Positions 17,563 to 25,537 of a DNA stretch of 55,670 nucleotides are shown here, in pieces; positions within the stretch are counted from its first letter, which is position 1, and each line of letters begins with the position of its first letter. The translations under genes were made by a program, and so were the position numbers. The notes beneath the pieces were generated by a model. The model was given only the letters and a program-made list of their open reading frames with translations, was not told the origin of the DNA and searched no databases. The stretch is from an uncultured Phascolarctobacterium sp. (GTDB lineage: Bacteria; Bacillota; Negativicutes; Acidaminococcales; Acidaminococcaceae). Location of the stretch: the NCBI RefSeq assembly GCF_937920985.1, contig NZ_CALDXR010000061.1:1-55670 (forward strand), read 5' to 3'.

Positions 17563-18933
17563 TTGGGTATTGTTATTTCTGCAATTATAACTTTTTGGGT
17601 TGGCTATTTGATTTACAAAAAGTACAAGCCACAGCCTGTGCTCTTTATGGGCGGTATTATCATGATGTATATCGCTGCTATGCTGGGTTACAGCCAGATT
17701 CTAGGAGCTAAGGCTACAACAGGCTCCGTAATTTTCGATGCCTTTGAATTTATCCGCGCAACCTTCAGCTCTAACGTTGGCAAGCTTGGCCTGAACATTA
17801 TGTCTGTAGGCGCTTTCGCTAAATATATGGATAAAATCGGCGCTTCCCGCTCTTTAGTACGTTTAACCATCAAACCGTTGATGGCTTTAAAATCCCCCTA
17901 TCTGGTAATGAGCGGCACCTGGATTATCGGTATGCTCATCGGTCTGTGCATCAACAGTGCCTCCGGTCTGGCAATGCTGCTGATGGTAACCATGTTCCCC
18001 ATCCTGTTGGGCTTGGGCGTAAGCCGTCTGTCCGCAACCGCTGCTGTAGCAACCACCCTCTGCTTTGACTGGAGCCCCAGTGACACCGGTACTATCCTCT
18101 CCGCTGAAACAGCAGGCGTTGACCCTGTAGTTTACTGGAGTCATTATCAGGTTCCTATCGTTGCTGTAGCCTTTGTAGTTGTAGGTGTTCTGCATTACCT
18201 GACTCAGAAATATATGGATAAACGCGACGGTCATATCGTGCAGCCGATGCAGGTTGAAAAAATTGAAGAAGAAGCAGATAATGCACCGATGTGGTACGCT
18301 ATCCTGCCGGTAATTCCTCTGGCATTGATTCTTTCCTTCAGCTCTCTTTGGATTACCACTATTAAGATGAACATCGTTATGGCCATGTTCATCGGTATGA
18401 CTATCGGTGTTATGTGCGAGTATGCTCGTTGGCGTGACGGTCAAAAGGTTCTGGGCGATATTCAGACCTTCTTTGACGGTTTAGGTATGCAGATGGCTAA
18501 CGTTATTACCCTGGTTGTTGCAGGCCAAACCTTTGCTAAAGGCCTCGTATCCATGGGTGCTATCACTACTCTTATCGACGGCAGTAAAAACTTAGGCTTC
18601 GGCCCGATGGCTATGATGCTGGTTATGGTAGCAATCATCGCTGTATCCGCAATTGTTATGGGCAGCGGCAACGCTCCCTTCTTCGCATTCGCCGCACTTA
18701 CTCCGGCAGTTGCAGCGCACAGCGGCCTGCACCCGGTACTGATGCTGCTGCCGATGCACTTTGCAGCTTCCATCATGCGTAACTGCTCCCCGATTACCGC
18801 AGTTATCGTAGTATCCTCCGGTATGGGCGGCGTTTCCTCCTTTGATCTGGTAAAACGCACCGCAATCCCCATGGCCGGCGCTATGATCGTTACCATCGGT
18901 ATGACCTTCTTCTACTACTACACCGGTTGGTAA
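17563..18933 (+). CDS. dcuC: Anaerobic C4-dicarboxylate carrier, DcuC family
   Basis: This polytopic membrane protein of 456 aa has about twelve hydrophobic segments and DcuC/YfcC-like signatures: FDWSPSDTGTILSAE in the first half, and GNAPFFAFAALTP with MRNCSPITAVIV in the second. The family exchanges or exports succinate, fumarate and malate in anaerobes, which fits a succinate-metabolising Negativicute. The start is TTG 17563; two nearby ATGs (17553, 17556) are out of frame, and AAAGGGA lies upstream. It is monocistronic. Confidence 0.87.
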   Translation: MGIVISAIITFWVGYLIYKKYKPQPVLFMGGIIMMYIAAMLGYSQILGAKATTGSVIFDAFEFIRATFSSNVGKLGLNIMSVGAFAKYMDKIGASRSLVRLTIKPLMALKSPYLVMSGTWIIGMLIGLCINSASGLAMLLMVTMFPILLGLGVSRLSATAAVATTLCFDWSPSDTGTILSAETAGVDPVVYWSHYQVPIVAVAFVVVGVLHYLTQKYMDKRDGHIVQPMQVEKIEEEADNAPMWYAILPVIPLALILSFSSLWITTIKMNIVMAMFIGMTIGVMCEYARWRDGQKVLGDIQTFFDGLGMQMANVITLVVAGQTFAKGLVSMGAITTLIDGSKNLGFGPMAMMLVMVAIIAVSAIVMGSGNAPFFAFAALTPAVAAHSGLHPVLMLLPMHFAASIMRNCSPITAVIVVSSGMGGVSSFDLVKRTAIPMAGAMIVTIGMTFFYYYTGW

Positions 18934-18976
18934 GAAGCAAGTACCCTTAACTGTTAAGTAAAAATTTACAGTATTA

Positions 18977-19015
18977 AAACCCCCGCTGTTCCACGTTTGG
19001 GAAACGCGGGGGTTT
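18977..19015 (+). terminator. GC-rich hairpin after dcuC
   Basis: A perfect 10-bp stem (AAACCCCCGC / GCGGGGGTTT) lies 44 bp past the stop. The T-run is short, so termination strength is uncertain. Confidence 0.6.
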
Positions 19016-19041
19016 AATAAATTCTGAAAGGAGTTTTCTCT

Positions 19042-19989
19042 ATGTTTATCTGTGATTGTCACTGCGATACCCTTACCGAATTATATAAGAAAGGCACCAG
19101 CCTTTATGCAAATGACCAGCATTTTGACATTCAGCGTCAAATCGCTCTCGGCGGCGGTCTGCAATTCTGTGCTATCTTCGTACCCACACACGAATTCCGT
19201 TATTACGGCGGTCTGCGCTACACCCTGCAGCTGCTGGACAAATACCTGCAGGAAGTAAAGAAGCTTCACGCAGACGGCATCGATGTGCTGCAGGTACTCA
19301 CCAAAGAGGACGCTGCCGATGTGCTCAACCACAAGGCTGCAACTTTGCTCGCCATTGAAGAGGGCGGCGCTATCGACGGCAGTCTGGAAGCACTGCGTTG
19401 CCTCTACGCCTTAGGCGTGCGCGCTATGACACTCACCTGGAGCAACCGCAACGATATCGCTGATGGTGTCAACGAAGAAAGCAGCGGCGGCGGTCTCACC
19501 GTTTTCGGCCGCCAAGTAGTTGCTGAAATGAACAAGCTCGGTATGTTGGTTGACGTTTCCCATATTGCACCCGCAGGCTTCTGGGATGTTATCGAGACCA
19601 GCAGCAAGCCTATTATCGCAACCCACTCCAACGCTAAGGCTCTTTGCCCGCATCCGCGTAACCTGGATGACAAGCAGATTCTGGCAATTAAAGAAAATGA
19701 CGGCCTGATTGGTGTTACCTTTGCCGGCCAGTTCCTGGAACATGATTACAACGATGCCTGCATCGAAAGTATTTACCGCCATATCGATTACATGCTGAAC
19801 CTCATGGGCAACGATGACCATATCGGCTTCGGCAGTGACTTTGACGGCATCAGTCATCCGCCCTATAACCTGCACGGCGTGCAGGATTACAGCGCTGTTT
19901 ACGAATACCTTTCTAAAAAATACAGCGCCAGCACCGTTGAAAAAATCACCCATAAGAATGTGCTGAACCTGCTGCAAAAGGTACTGTAA
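19042..19989 (+). CDS. Membrane dipeptidase (peptidase M19)
   Basis: This zinc-dependent dipeptidase of the renal dipeptidase family (315 aa) hydrolyses dipeptides, sometimes D-amino-acid-containing ones. Metal ligands are visible in the N-terminal CDCHCDT, the bridging glutamate in AIEEGGAI, and the histidines in VDVSHIA and IATHSNAK. The C-terminal GFGSDFDGI is also typical. No signal peptide is visible, so it should be cytosolic. ATG 19042 has AAGGAG upstream. It is monocistronic. Confidence 0.92.
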   Translation: MFICDCHCDTLTELYKKGTSLYANDQHFDIQRQIALGGGLQFCAIFVPTHEFRYYGGLRYTLQLLDKYLQEVKKLHADGIDVLQVLTKEDAADVLNHKAATLLAIEEGGAIDGSLEALRCLYALGVRAMTLTWSNRNDIADGVNEESSGGGLTVFGRQVVAEMNKLGMLVDVSHIAPAGFWDVIETSSKPIIATHSNAKALCPHPRNLDDKQILAIKENDGLIGVTFAGQFLEHDYNDACIESIYRHIDYMLNLMGNDDHIGFGSDFDGISHPPYNLHGVQDYSAVYEYLSKKYSASTVEKITHKNVLNLLQKVL

Positions 19990-20019
19990 AAAACACCTTC
20001 CATGCATTAACGCAACTAA

Positions 20020-20064
20020 AAAGCCATACCTCGCTAAGCAAATTGCTTAGCAGGGTATGGCTTT
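20020..20064. terminator. Bidirectional terminator between convergent genes
   Basis: Outer arms AAAGCCATACC/GGTATGGCTTT enclose a second stem GCTAAGCA/TGCTTAGC. This makes a long near-perfect hairpin between the dipeptidase and the convergent M48 gene. Confidence 0.88.
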
Positions 20065-20083
20065 ATTTGTTGCCTGAAACTGC

Positions 20084-21163
20084 TTATTTCTTTTTGGTGC
20101 TGCTCTTAGCTTTAGCATCATTAGCATTAGCTATCTGTGCCCAATCACGCAGCATATCAGCACAGGCTGCTGCATAAGCACCGGCACTGCCAAAAGCACC
20201 TGCATCCTGCGTATACAGACGGAAAACCTGAATATCATCATAGTAGATATCCGCCGTACTGCCATTATCATAAACTACGAAATGATTTGGGTTGACCGGA
20301 CCACGCTGACGCACGTTCCACAATCCGCCTGCAAGCATGTAGGCACGATATTTACCCTTAGTGTTGCCAATGCTCTGCCCAACGTTAAAGGTCCAATTGC
20401 CCTCGGTAACAGTCGCATGGTCGTCATCCTTAACTATAACATCAGGATGAATATCATATTCCTTAAGCTGCTTCATAACGCGCTTTACACGCTCCTCCGG
20501 CTCAGGATGGCTGCTGAACAGGCCGTAATTGGCACCACCGCCCTGCTTGGACAAATCATCAAGCTTCCACACAGTAATCAGCATGCTGTAGGGATTGTAG
20601 CCTGCTGCAATGCTGTTCTTTACGCCTTCCTTATCAGCACCGCGTTCGTCTGTACGGCTGTAACCGGCAAACAACGCCTGCTGTGCTGCCTGCACAAGGC
20701 CCATGCCCTGTCCACGCGTAGCAGCTAACAGAATCAGGGATGTCCACATCTGCTTTTCAATTGCATTGACAGTATGCTTTTTTGCTACGTGTCCTACCTC
20801 ATGGCCAAGCACGCCAGCCAGCTCCATATCTGTCGGCATATAGTCAATCAATCCCTTATACACATAAACAAAGCCGCCGGGGCAGGCCAAGGCATTGACC
20901 TCATTGTTATTGAGCACCTTAAAGGAAAAGGTGATATCATCACGTCCGCAAACCTTAGCCAGCCTTTGGCCGATGCGGTTAACTCTTTCCTGCAGCGCAT
21001 AATCCTGAGAAACACCATACTGGGCCTCCAGTTGCTGCGCTGTCTTCTGTCCCATTTCAATTTCCTGCTCTCTGCTGATTAAGCCCGCCTCTGCAGGGTT
21101 AACGCCTACAAACAGGCAGCAGGCAAAAACAAATGTCATAAAAAGCTTTACTATCTTCCTCAT
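20084..21163 (-). CDS. M48-family zinc metalloprotease, exported
   Basis: The 359-aa protein has a Sec signal peptide (cleavage near AEA, about residue 27). It carries the zinc motif HEVGH followed by the third ligand in DERGADKEG, as in periplasmic M48 proteases such as BepA/LoiP. These act in envelope quality control. The C-terminal 100 residues form an extra domain that I do not recognise, and the protein ends in a Lys/Ser-rich tail. ATG 21163 has AGGAGG upstream; an ATG 36 bases earlier lacks a site. Confidence 0.9.
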   Translation of the reverse strand: MRKIVKLFMTFVFACCLFVGVNPAEAGLISREQEIEMGQKTAQQLEAQYGVSQDYALQERVNRIGQRLAKVCGRDDITFSFKVLNNNEVNALACPGGFVYVYKGLIDYMPTDMELAGVLGHEVGHVAKKHTVNAIEKQMWTSLILLAATRGQGMGLVQAAQQALFAGYSRTDERGADKEGVKNSIAAGYNPYSMLITVWKLDDLSKQGGGANYGLFSSHPEPEERVKRVMKQLKEYDIHPDVIVKDDDHATVTEGNWTFNVGQSIGNTKGKYRAYMLAGGLWNVRQRGPVNPNHFVVYDNGSTADIYYDDIQVFRLYTQDAGAFGSAGAYAAACADMLRDWAQIANANDAKAKSSTKKK

Positions 21164-21204
21164 ATTGGCCTCCTGCTTCATAAGTATACTATAATCCAAA
21201 AACT

Positions 21205-22347
21205 TTAGATTGCCCCCTCTTCATGCAGGGCATTGATTTCATTATCATTATATCCCAGTTCCTGTAAAATATCCAGCGTATGTTCACCAAGCTTAGGAGC
21301 CCGCATGCGAATGGTACTAGCATCCTCACTGAACTTCACCGGACCGCCGATATACTGCAAATTGCCAAGGTCGCTGTCAGCCTCCTGCAGAATATCTTCC
21401 TGCGCTGTCAGCTCACTGTCCAGTGCTTCCTCCAGGCTGCACACAGGCGTTACGCAAAATTCTGCGCCGCCGATAAGCTCCAGCCACTGCTGCTGAGTTT
21501 TAGTGGCAATTTTAGCAGCCACCAGCTGCTGCAGCTCCTCCTCATGCGCAAAATCATACTGGCGTTTTTCCAGCTCCGGACATTCAATTAAATCGCAGAA
21601 GCGCTGCCAAAACTTAGGCTCGATAGTGCCAACCGTCATATATCTGCCATCTGCCGTACGATAAATATTATAGTAATGCGCTATGCGGCCAAAGGGCTTT
21701 TCGCCTGTTTCCCTGCAGCCCCACAAAGCACTGATGCCCGTCACCTGCATAGACAGCGCCGTAGCATACAAATTAACATCAAGCCACTGTCCTTTGCCAG
21801 TACGTTCGCGCGCCAGCAGCGCCATAGAAATCGCACTTAAAGCATTCAAACCACTGCCAATTGCGCTCACCTGCACCTCAGATACGCAGGCTCTGCCAAC
21901 ATCATCAAGATTATTCAGGCCAGCCAGACCGACAACGTTCAGATCGTGCGCCGGCTTATGCGATTTCTGCCCGAAGCCGGTAATCGAGCAGTATACAAGC
22001 CGCGGATTGATTTTATGCACACTGTCATAATCAAGGCCATAACGCGCCAGATAACCGGGACGGAAGCCTTCCAGAAAAACATCGGCCTCCTGCAGCAGCT
22101 TCAGCAACAAATCACGTCCGCCATCCTTTTTAAGATTCAGGGCAACGCCTCGCTTATTGCGGTTCAGCATCAGATGCCAGTAGCTCATGCCTTTAGTTTT
22201 TTCAGGCCAGAAGCGACGCGTCGCATCACCCTGCAAATCCTCGATTTTGATAACATCCGCACCATAATCGCCCAGCAGCATGCCGCAATACTGTCCCGGC
22301 AGCCACTTGGAAAAATCAATAACCTTAATACCTTCTAACAAAGCCAA
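21205..22347 (-). CDS. CaiB/BaiF family CoA-transferase
   Basis: This class-III CoA-transferase (about 380 aa) shuttles CoA between organic acids; relatives include formyl-CoA:oxalate transferase, CaiB and alpha-methylacyl-CoA racemase. Conserved stretches are DFSKWLPGQYCG, KIEDLQGDATR, LNRNKRGVALNLK and CSITGFGQ. The start is assigned to TTG 22347, because AGGAG lies eight bases upstream; an ATG 63 bases further up has no such site. The aspartate expected as nucleophile could not be assigned with certainty. Substrate unknown. Nothing nearby forms an obvious pathway with it. Confidence 0.85.
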   Translation of the reverse strand: MALLEGIKVIDFSKWLPGQYCGMLLGDYGADVIKIEDLQGDATRRFWPEKTKGMSYWHLMLNRNKRGVALNLKKDGGRDLLLKLLQEADVFLEGFRPGYLARYGLDYDSVHKINPRLVYCSITGFGQKSHKPAHDLNVVGLAGLNNLDDVGRACVSEVQVSAIGSGLNALSAISMALLARERTGKGQWLDVNLYATALSMQVTGISALWGCRETGEKPFGRIAHYYNIYRTADGRYMTVGTIEPKFWQRFCDLIECPELEKRQYDFAHEEELQQLVAAKIATKTQQQWLELIGGAEFCVTPVCSLEEALDSELTAQEDILQEADSDLGNLQYIGGPVKFSEDASTIRMRAPKLGEHTLDILQELGYNDNEINALHEEGAI

Positions 22348-22499
22348 CTTTATCACTCCTGTTCTGCTTAATAAGTTTTTATATTCTGCAAGATTTTCTT
22401 CTAAATCCATTTAAATATGTTCACAAAACACCTATTTAAATGCTATAATATAGTTACATCATTGTTAGCCACACACAACTTTCCCATGGAGGTTTTTAT

Positions 22500-22991
22500 A
22501 TGCAAACCCGCAAGCTGACATCAGCAGCGCTTCTGATTGCCATCGGCACACTGAGCGCACATTTAATTTATATCCCTGCAGGTGTTTCCAAATGCTTCCC
22601 TGTGCAGCACGCCATCAATGTTATGGGTGCGGTTCTTTTAGGACCTGATTACGCCGTTGCTATCGGCTTCATCATTGCCTGTCTGCGCAACATGCTGGGC
22701 ACAGGCTCACTGCTGGCTTTCCCCGGCAGTATGATTGGTGCAGCCCTCGCAGGACTGGCCTACAGCCGTTACAAAACATTGCCGGCAGCTATGGCCGGTG
22801 AAATTTTCGGCACCGGAATCATCGGTGGCTTCGTTGCCTGGATTATGGCCACTCTGCTTTTAGGCAGCAAAGCTGTAGCCTGGTTCTTTATCCCGCCGTT
22901 TTTGGTAAGTACTATCGGCGGCAGCGTTATTGCCTGCCTGCTGCTCAAAACCGGCTTTTTTAAGCAGTTCAGCAGCAAAGAAGGTAAGTAA
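22500..22991 (+). CDS. thiW: ECF transporter S component ThiW
   Basis: This small membrane protein (163 aa, about five hydrophobic segments) matches ThiW, the substrate-binding subunit for a thiazole precursor of thiamine. Key segments are FPVQHAINV, LLGPDYAVAIGF and LRNMLGTGSLLAFPGSMIGA. It needs a shared energising module (EcfA/A'/T), which is not in this window. ATG 22500 follows GGAGG. No TPP riboswitch is visible in the short leader, unusual for this family. The next gene starts one base after its stop. Confidence 0.88.
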   Translation: MQTRKLTSAALLIAIGTLSAHLIYIPAGVSKCFPVQHAINVMGAVLLGPDYAVAIGFIIACLRNMLGTGSLLAFPGSMIGAALAGLAYSRYKTLPAAMAGEIFGTGIIGGFVAWIMATLLLGSKAVAWFFIPPFLVSTIGGSVIACLLLKTGFFKQFSSKEGK

Positions 22992-22992
22992 G

Positions 22993-23283
22993 ATGAACTT
23001 CGGCGAAATTGTTAACCTTCTTCTTTATGCCTTCAGCGGCATTTGCTTCGGAGCCTTTGCCTCACGCTACAGCGTTTTCAGTGCGCTGCACATTAAAAGC
23101 AAATGGCAGGAGGAAGGCATCAGCTGTCTTTTCAGCTGCTTGCCGCAGCTGCTCTTTCTCAGTGTAAGCTTTTTCCTTTTTCCGACGTGGTTTATCAGCA
23201 AGACTCCTACCGGAGGCTTCTTTTATTACGCAGTACTCGCATTCTTTTTCAATAAAGGTCTGCGCTTAAACAATAAAAAATAA
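22993..23283 (+). CDS. Small membrane protein coupled to thiW
   Basis: This 96-aa protein of unknown family has about three hydrophobic segments (around residues 8-25, 45-62 and 70-85). It begins one base after the thiW stop, so the two are translationally coupled. It may be an accessory of the ThiW uptake system, but there is no motif to support a specific role. ATG 22993 is the natural coupled start. Confidence 0.7.
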   Translation: MNFGEIVNLLLYAFSGICFGAFASRYSVFSALHIKSKWQEEGISCLFSCLPQLLFLSVSFFLFPTWFISKTPTGGFFYYAVLAFFFNKGLRLNNKK

Positions 23284-23296
23284 AGTAGGTGAAAAA

Positions 23297-23629
23297 ATGA
23301 CACACATCCACAATCATGCCTTGCCGCTCCCCGGCAATGATGACGAAAAATATATCCAGCCCATGGCTGATATTTTTAAAGTCCTCAGTGACCCCACCCG
23401 TATCCGCATTCTCTCCCTGTTAGCACACCAGGAGATGTGCGTTACCTGCATTGCCGATGCACTTGGCATGACACATTCCGCTATTTCGCATCAGCTGCGT
23501 CTGCTGCGTGCCACCAACCTGGTAAAATTTACTAAGGACGGCAAAGAGGTTATCTATTCTCTGGATGACAGCCACGTGCTCAGTCTTTTCGACCAGGCAC
23601 TGGACCATGTAAAACATAAGGTTTTATAA
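23297..23629 (+). CDS. ArsR/SmtB-family transcriptional regulator
   Basis: This 110-aa winged-helix repressor has the typical KVLSDPTRIRIL segment and recognition helix THSAISHQLRLL. Two cysteines in EMCVTCIADAL sit at the helix position that binds thiol-reactive metals in ArsR/CadC relatives. The N terminus is His-rich (THIHNHALPL) and the C terminus contains HVKHK, so Zn, Cd or As sensing is plausible. It is third in a run with thiW and the small membrane protein, 13 bp downstream. Confidence 0.9.
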   Translation: MTHIHNHALPLPGNDDEKYIQPMADIFKVLSDPTRIRILSLLAHQEMCVTCIADALGMTHSAISHQLRLLRATNLVKFTKDGKEVIYSLDDSHVLSLFDQALDHVKHKVL

Positions 23630-23635
23630 AATTTA

Positions 23636-23663
23636 TTGGCGCTGTAAAAGCGCCAATTTTTTT
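23636..23663 (+). terminator. Terminator after the ArsR gene
   Basis: The stem TTGGCGCT/AGCGCCAA with a five-base loop is followed by seven T residues. Confidence 0.88.
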
Positions 23664-23669
23664 ATGCCG

Positions 23670-24668
23670 TTAAAGCGCACTGCGCCACTGGCGGATAATC
23701 TCACTCTTATAAACCGAGGTCCAGCTCAAATCATCTACCGGCACGCGGACATTGCCTATAAGCTCCCGGCGGCCATCATTGTAGGGATATTTTTTTACAT
23801 GCCACATATAGTGATAACCGTTGGCAGGCAAAAGCTCTACACCCGCATCACTCATCAGAAAATCCAAAAAGGCGCGCGCCTCCTCCGAATGCTCTGCACT
23901 ACGCATAATGGCTGCACCGGTAAGCATTGTACGATTGGCGTCCTTCACTACCGTTGCAAACAGATGACGATGACGTGCTTCCATCTGCAAAGCATAATCC
24001 AACGGCACTATGGCAACCGTCTTTTTGCCTATATAGACAAGGTCCACAGCCTCGCCAAAGCCTTTAGTATAAACCGGCTGCTGTGCATTAAATTTAGCCG
24101 CATAAGCCAATGCCTGGTCGCCGCCGCGCAACTGCCAGATGCTGGTAATCATGCCATAGCTGGCACCACCAAGATTAAAATCAGCAATAGCCAGCTCATC
24201 CTTAAGCTGCGGTGCCAAAAGCTCATCCCAGGTTTCCGGCGCATATAAGCCGTAAGCATGCAGATTGTTTTTGTTGCTCAGCAAAGCAATATAGCTCAAA
24301 TAAAGACTCGTCCATTGACCGGTGCGATTGCGCAGCTCTGCCGGCACCTTGTAGGCTTCCTTGGCGATATAAGGCTGCAGAATATGCTGCTCATCTGCCA
24401 TAAAATATTCCTCACTGGTGCCACCCAGCCATACGTCAAATTTGTGCTTGCGCAGGTAATCCAAACGCTCCTGCTGCGTGCCGCCCGGAAGATAGCTTAT
24501 CTTTACTTTTACGCCCGTATTCTTACTGTAGCTGTCGGCAATAACCTCCGTCAGCCTGGTGCCCATGCTGCTGCAGAGCTGCAGCTCCTTAGGCTGAGGC
24601 TGCTGGCTGCCGCAGCCTGCTGCGAGCAAAGCCAGCAGCATTAAAATGTATATCATAAATTTTCGCAT
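23670..24668 (-). CDS. Orphan ABC solute-binding lipoprotein
   Basis: The 332-aa protein has a lipoprotein signal peptide (lipobox LAAGC, cysteine near residue 19). It shows the family-1 solute-binding fold with YLPGGTQQERLDYL, GGASYGMITS and RTMLTGAAI, resembling ferric iron binders of the AfuA group. No permease or ATPase lies next to it. It may feed a transporter elsewhere, such as the importer at 8.9-12.8 kb, or act as a sensor subunit. It converges with the ArsR gene and diverges from the ProX-like gene. Confidence 0.85.
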   Translation of the reverse strand: MRKFMIYILMLLALLAAGCGSQQPQPKELQLCSSMGTRLTEVIADSYSKNTGVKVKISYLPGGTQQERLDYLRKHKFDVWLGGTSEEYFMADEQHILQPYIAKEAYKVPAELRNRTGQWTSLYLSYIALLSNKNNLHAYGLYAPETWDELLAPQLKDELAIADFNLGGASYGMITSIWQLRGGDQALAYAAKFNAQQPVYTKGFGEAVDLVYIGKKTVAIVPLDYALQMEARHRHLFATVVKDANRTMLTGAAIMRSAEHSEEARAFLDFLMSDAGVELLPANGYHYMWHVKKYPYNDGRRELIGNVRVPVDDLSWTSVYKSEIIRQWRSAL

Positions 24669-24688
24669 TATCTTTTCCGCCTTTCGCT

Positions 24689-24706
24689 ATGCTATTATTA
24701 TAGCAT
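24689..24706. promoter_or_regulatory. Inverted repeat between divergent genes
   Basis: Arms ATGCTAT and ATAGCAT with a 4-bp spacer lie 21 bp before the orphan binding-protein start. They form a candidate operator or overlapping -10 region. Confidence 0.4.
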
Positions 24707-24815
24707 GAACGCCAAGCTTTCTCCATATTTAGAAAGTACGCAGGTTGTCATAATGCGCCTGCTGCTTTATAATGAAATGCATCAGCATACAAAACTTAGC
24801 GTGAGGAGATTACCT

Positions 24816-25307
24816 ATGAGCTTCGACAAAAATAGCATCTATGCTCTGCTTAACAACAAGCATGTACATTTCACATATACAGAACATCGGCCGGTTTATT
24901 CTATGGAAGAACTTGATGCACTGGAGATGCCTGCCGGCGCTGTTATCTGCAAAAATTTATTTTTGCGCAACAGCAGCGGCAAACAGCACTTTCTGTTGAC
25001 TGTTCCGGCAACTACGCCTGTTGATCTTAAGCAGTTGGCCGCAAAGCTCACAAGCTCCCGCCTCAGCTTCGCTTCGGCAGAGCGTCTGGAAAAATATTTA
25101 GGACTGCAATCAGGCCTGGTTTCTCCCTTCGGCCTGTTGAACGATACGAGCAAAAGCGTTATCTTCGTCAGCAGCAAAGACCTTCTGCCAGCGACCATCA
25201 TCGGAATTCACCCTAATGATAACACTGCCACCGTCTGGCTTGCCTTTGGCGATTTGCTTTCATTGCTATCTGAACTGGAGATAGAGGTAAAGCTGATAGA
25301 GATTTAA
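24816..25307 (+). CDS. ProX/YbaK-type prolyl-tRNA editing protein
   Basis: This 163-aa single-domain protein of the YbaK/ProX deacylase family hydrolyses mischarged Ala-tRNA(Pro) or related species in trans. The segments GAVICKNLFLRN, FLLTVPAT and LGLQSGLVSPFGLLND are typical of the ProX/PrdX branch, with the catalytic-site lysine in CKNLFL. ATG 24816 is preceded by GAGGAG; an in-frame ATG 111 bases upstream lacks a ribosome site. It is monocistronic. Confidence 0.9.
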   Translation: MSFDKNSIYALLNNKHVHFTYTEHRPVYSMEELDALEMPAGAVICKNLFLRNSSGKQHFLLTVPATTPVDLKQLAAKLTSSRLSFASAERLEKYLGLQSGLVSPFGLLNDTSKSVIFVSSKDLLPATIIGIHPNDNTATVWLAFGDLLSLLSELEIEVKLIEI

Positions 25308-25373
25308 GAAAAAGCATACTTGCGTAAAATGAGCGTTAAGACTGCCCTCTCTGCGTCTAAATAATCCTGGACT

Positions 25374-25486
25374 TGTAACGTTTTTCCGTACTTTTCGCAA
25401 TCATTTTGTCACGTTTTTCGCATTTTATCATTGCTTTCTGTAACGTTTTTCCGTACTTTTCACACCTTATCTGTCACGTTTTTCCT
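25374..25486. repeat. Short tandem repeat cluster, about 32.5-bp period
   Basis: Four copies of TGT(A/C)ACGTTTTTC(C/G) start at 25374, 25407, 25439 and 25472, alternating TGTAACG and TGTCACG. The larger unit is about 65 bp, including CCGTACTTTTC after copies 1 and 3. It lies in a convergent intergenic region, so promoter use is not obvious. Confidence 0.7.
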
Positions 25487-25495
25487 AAAACAAAA

Positions 25496-25524
25496 ACCGC
25501 ACCAACGTTAAACGCTGATGCGGT
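25496..25524 (-). terminator. Terminator of the fold-III decarboxylase gene
   Basis: Arms ACCGCA/TGCGGT with partial inner pairing lead into a T-rich tract on the minus strand, 14 bases past the stop. Confidence 0.6.
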
Positions 25525-25537
25525 AATAATTATATTT

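Noticed and set aside
22411..22499. TPP riboswitch upstream of thiW
   Set aside because: The short leader shows none of the conserved CUGAGA or ACCUGA-type segments.
25374..25486. CRISPR-like array
   Set aside because: Spacing is regular, but the repeat is only about 14 bp, the intervening sequences resemble each other, and there are no cas genes.
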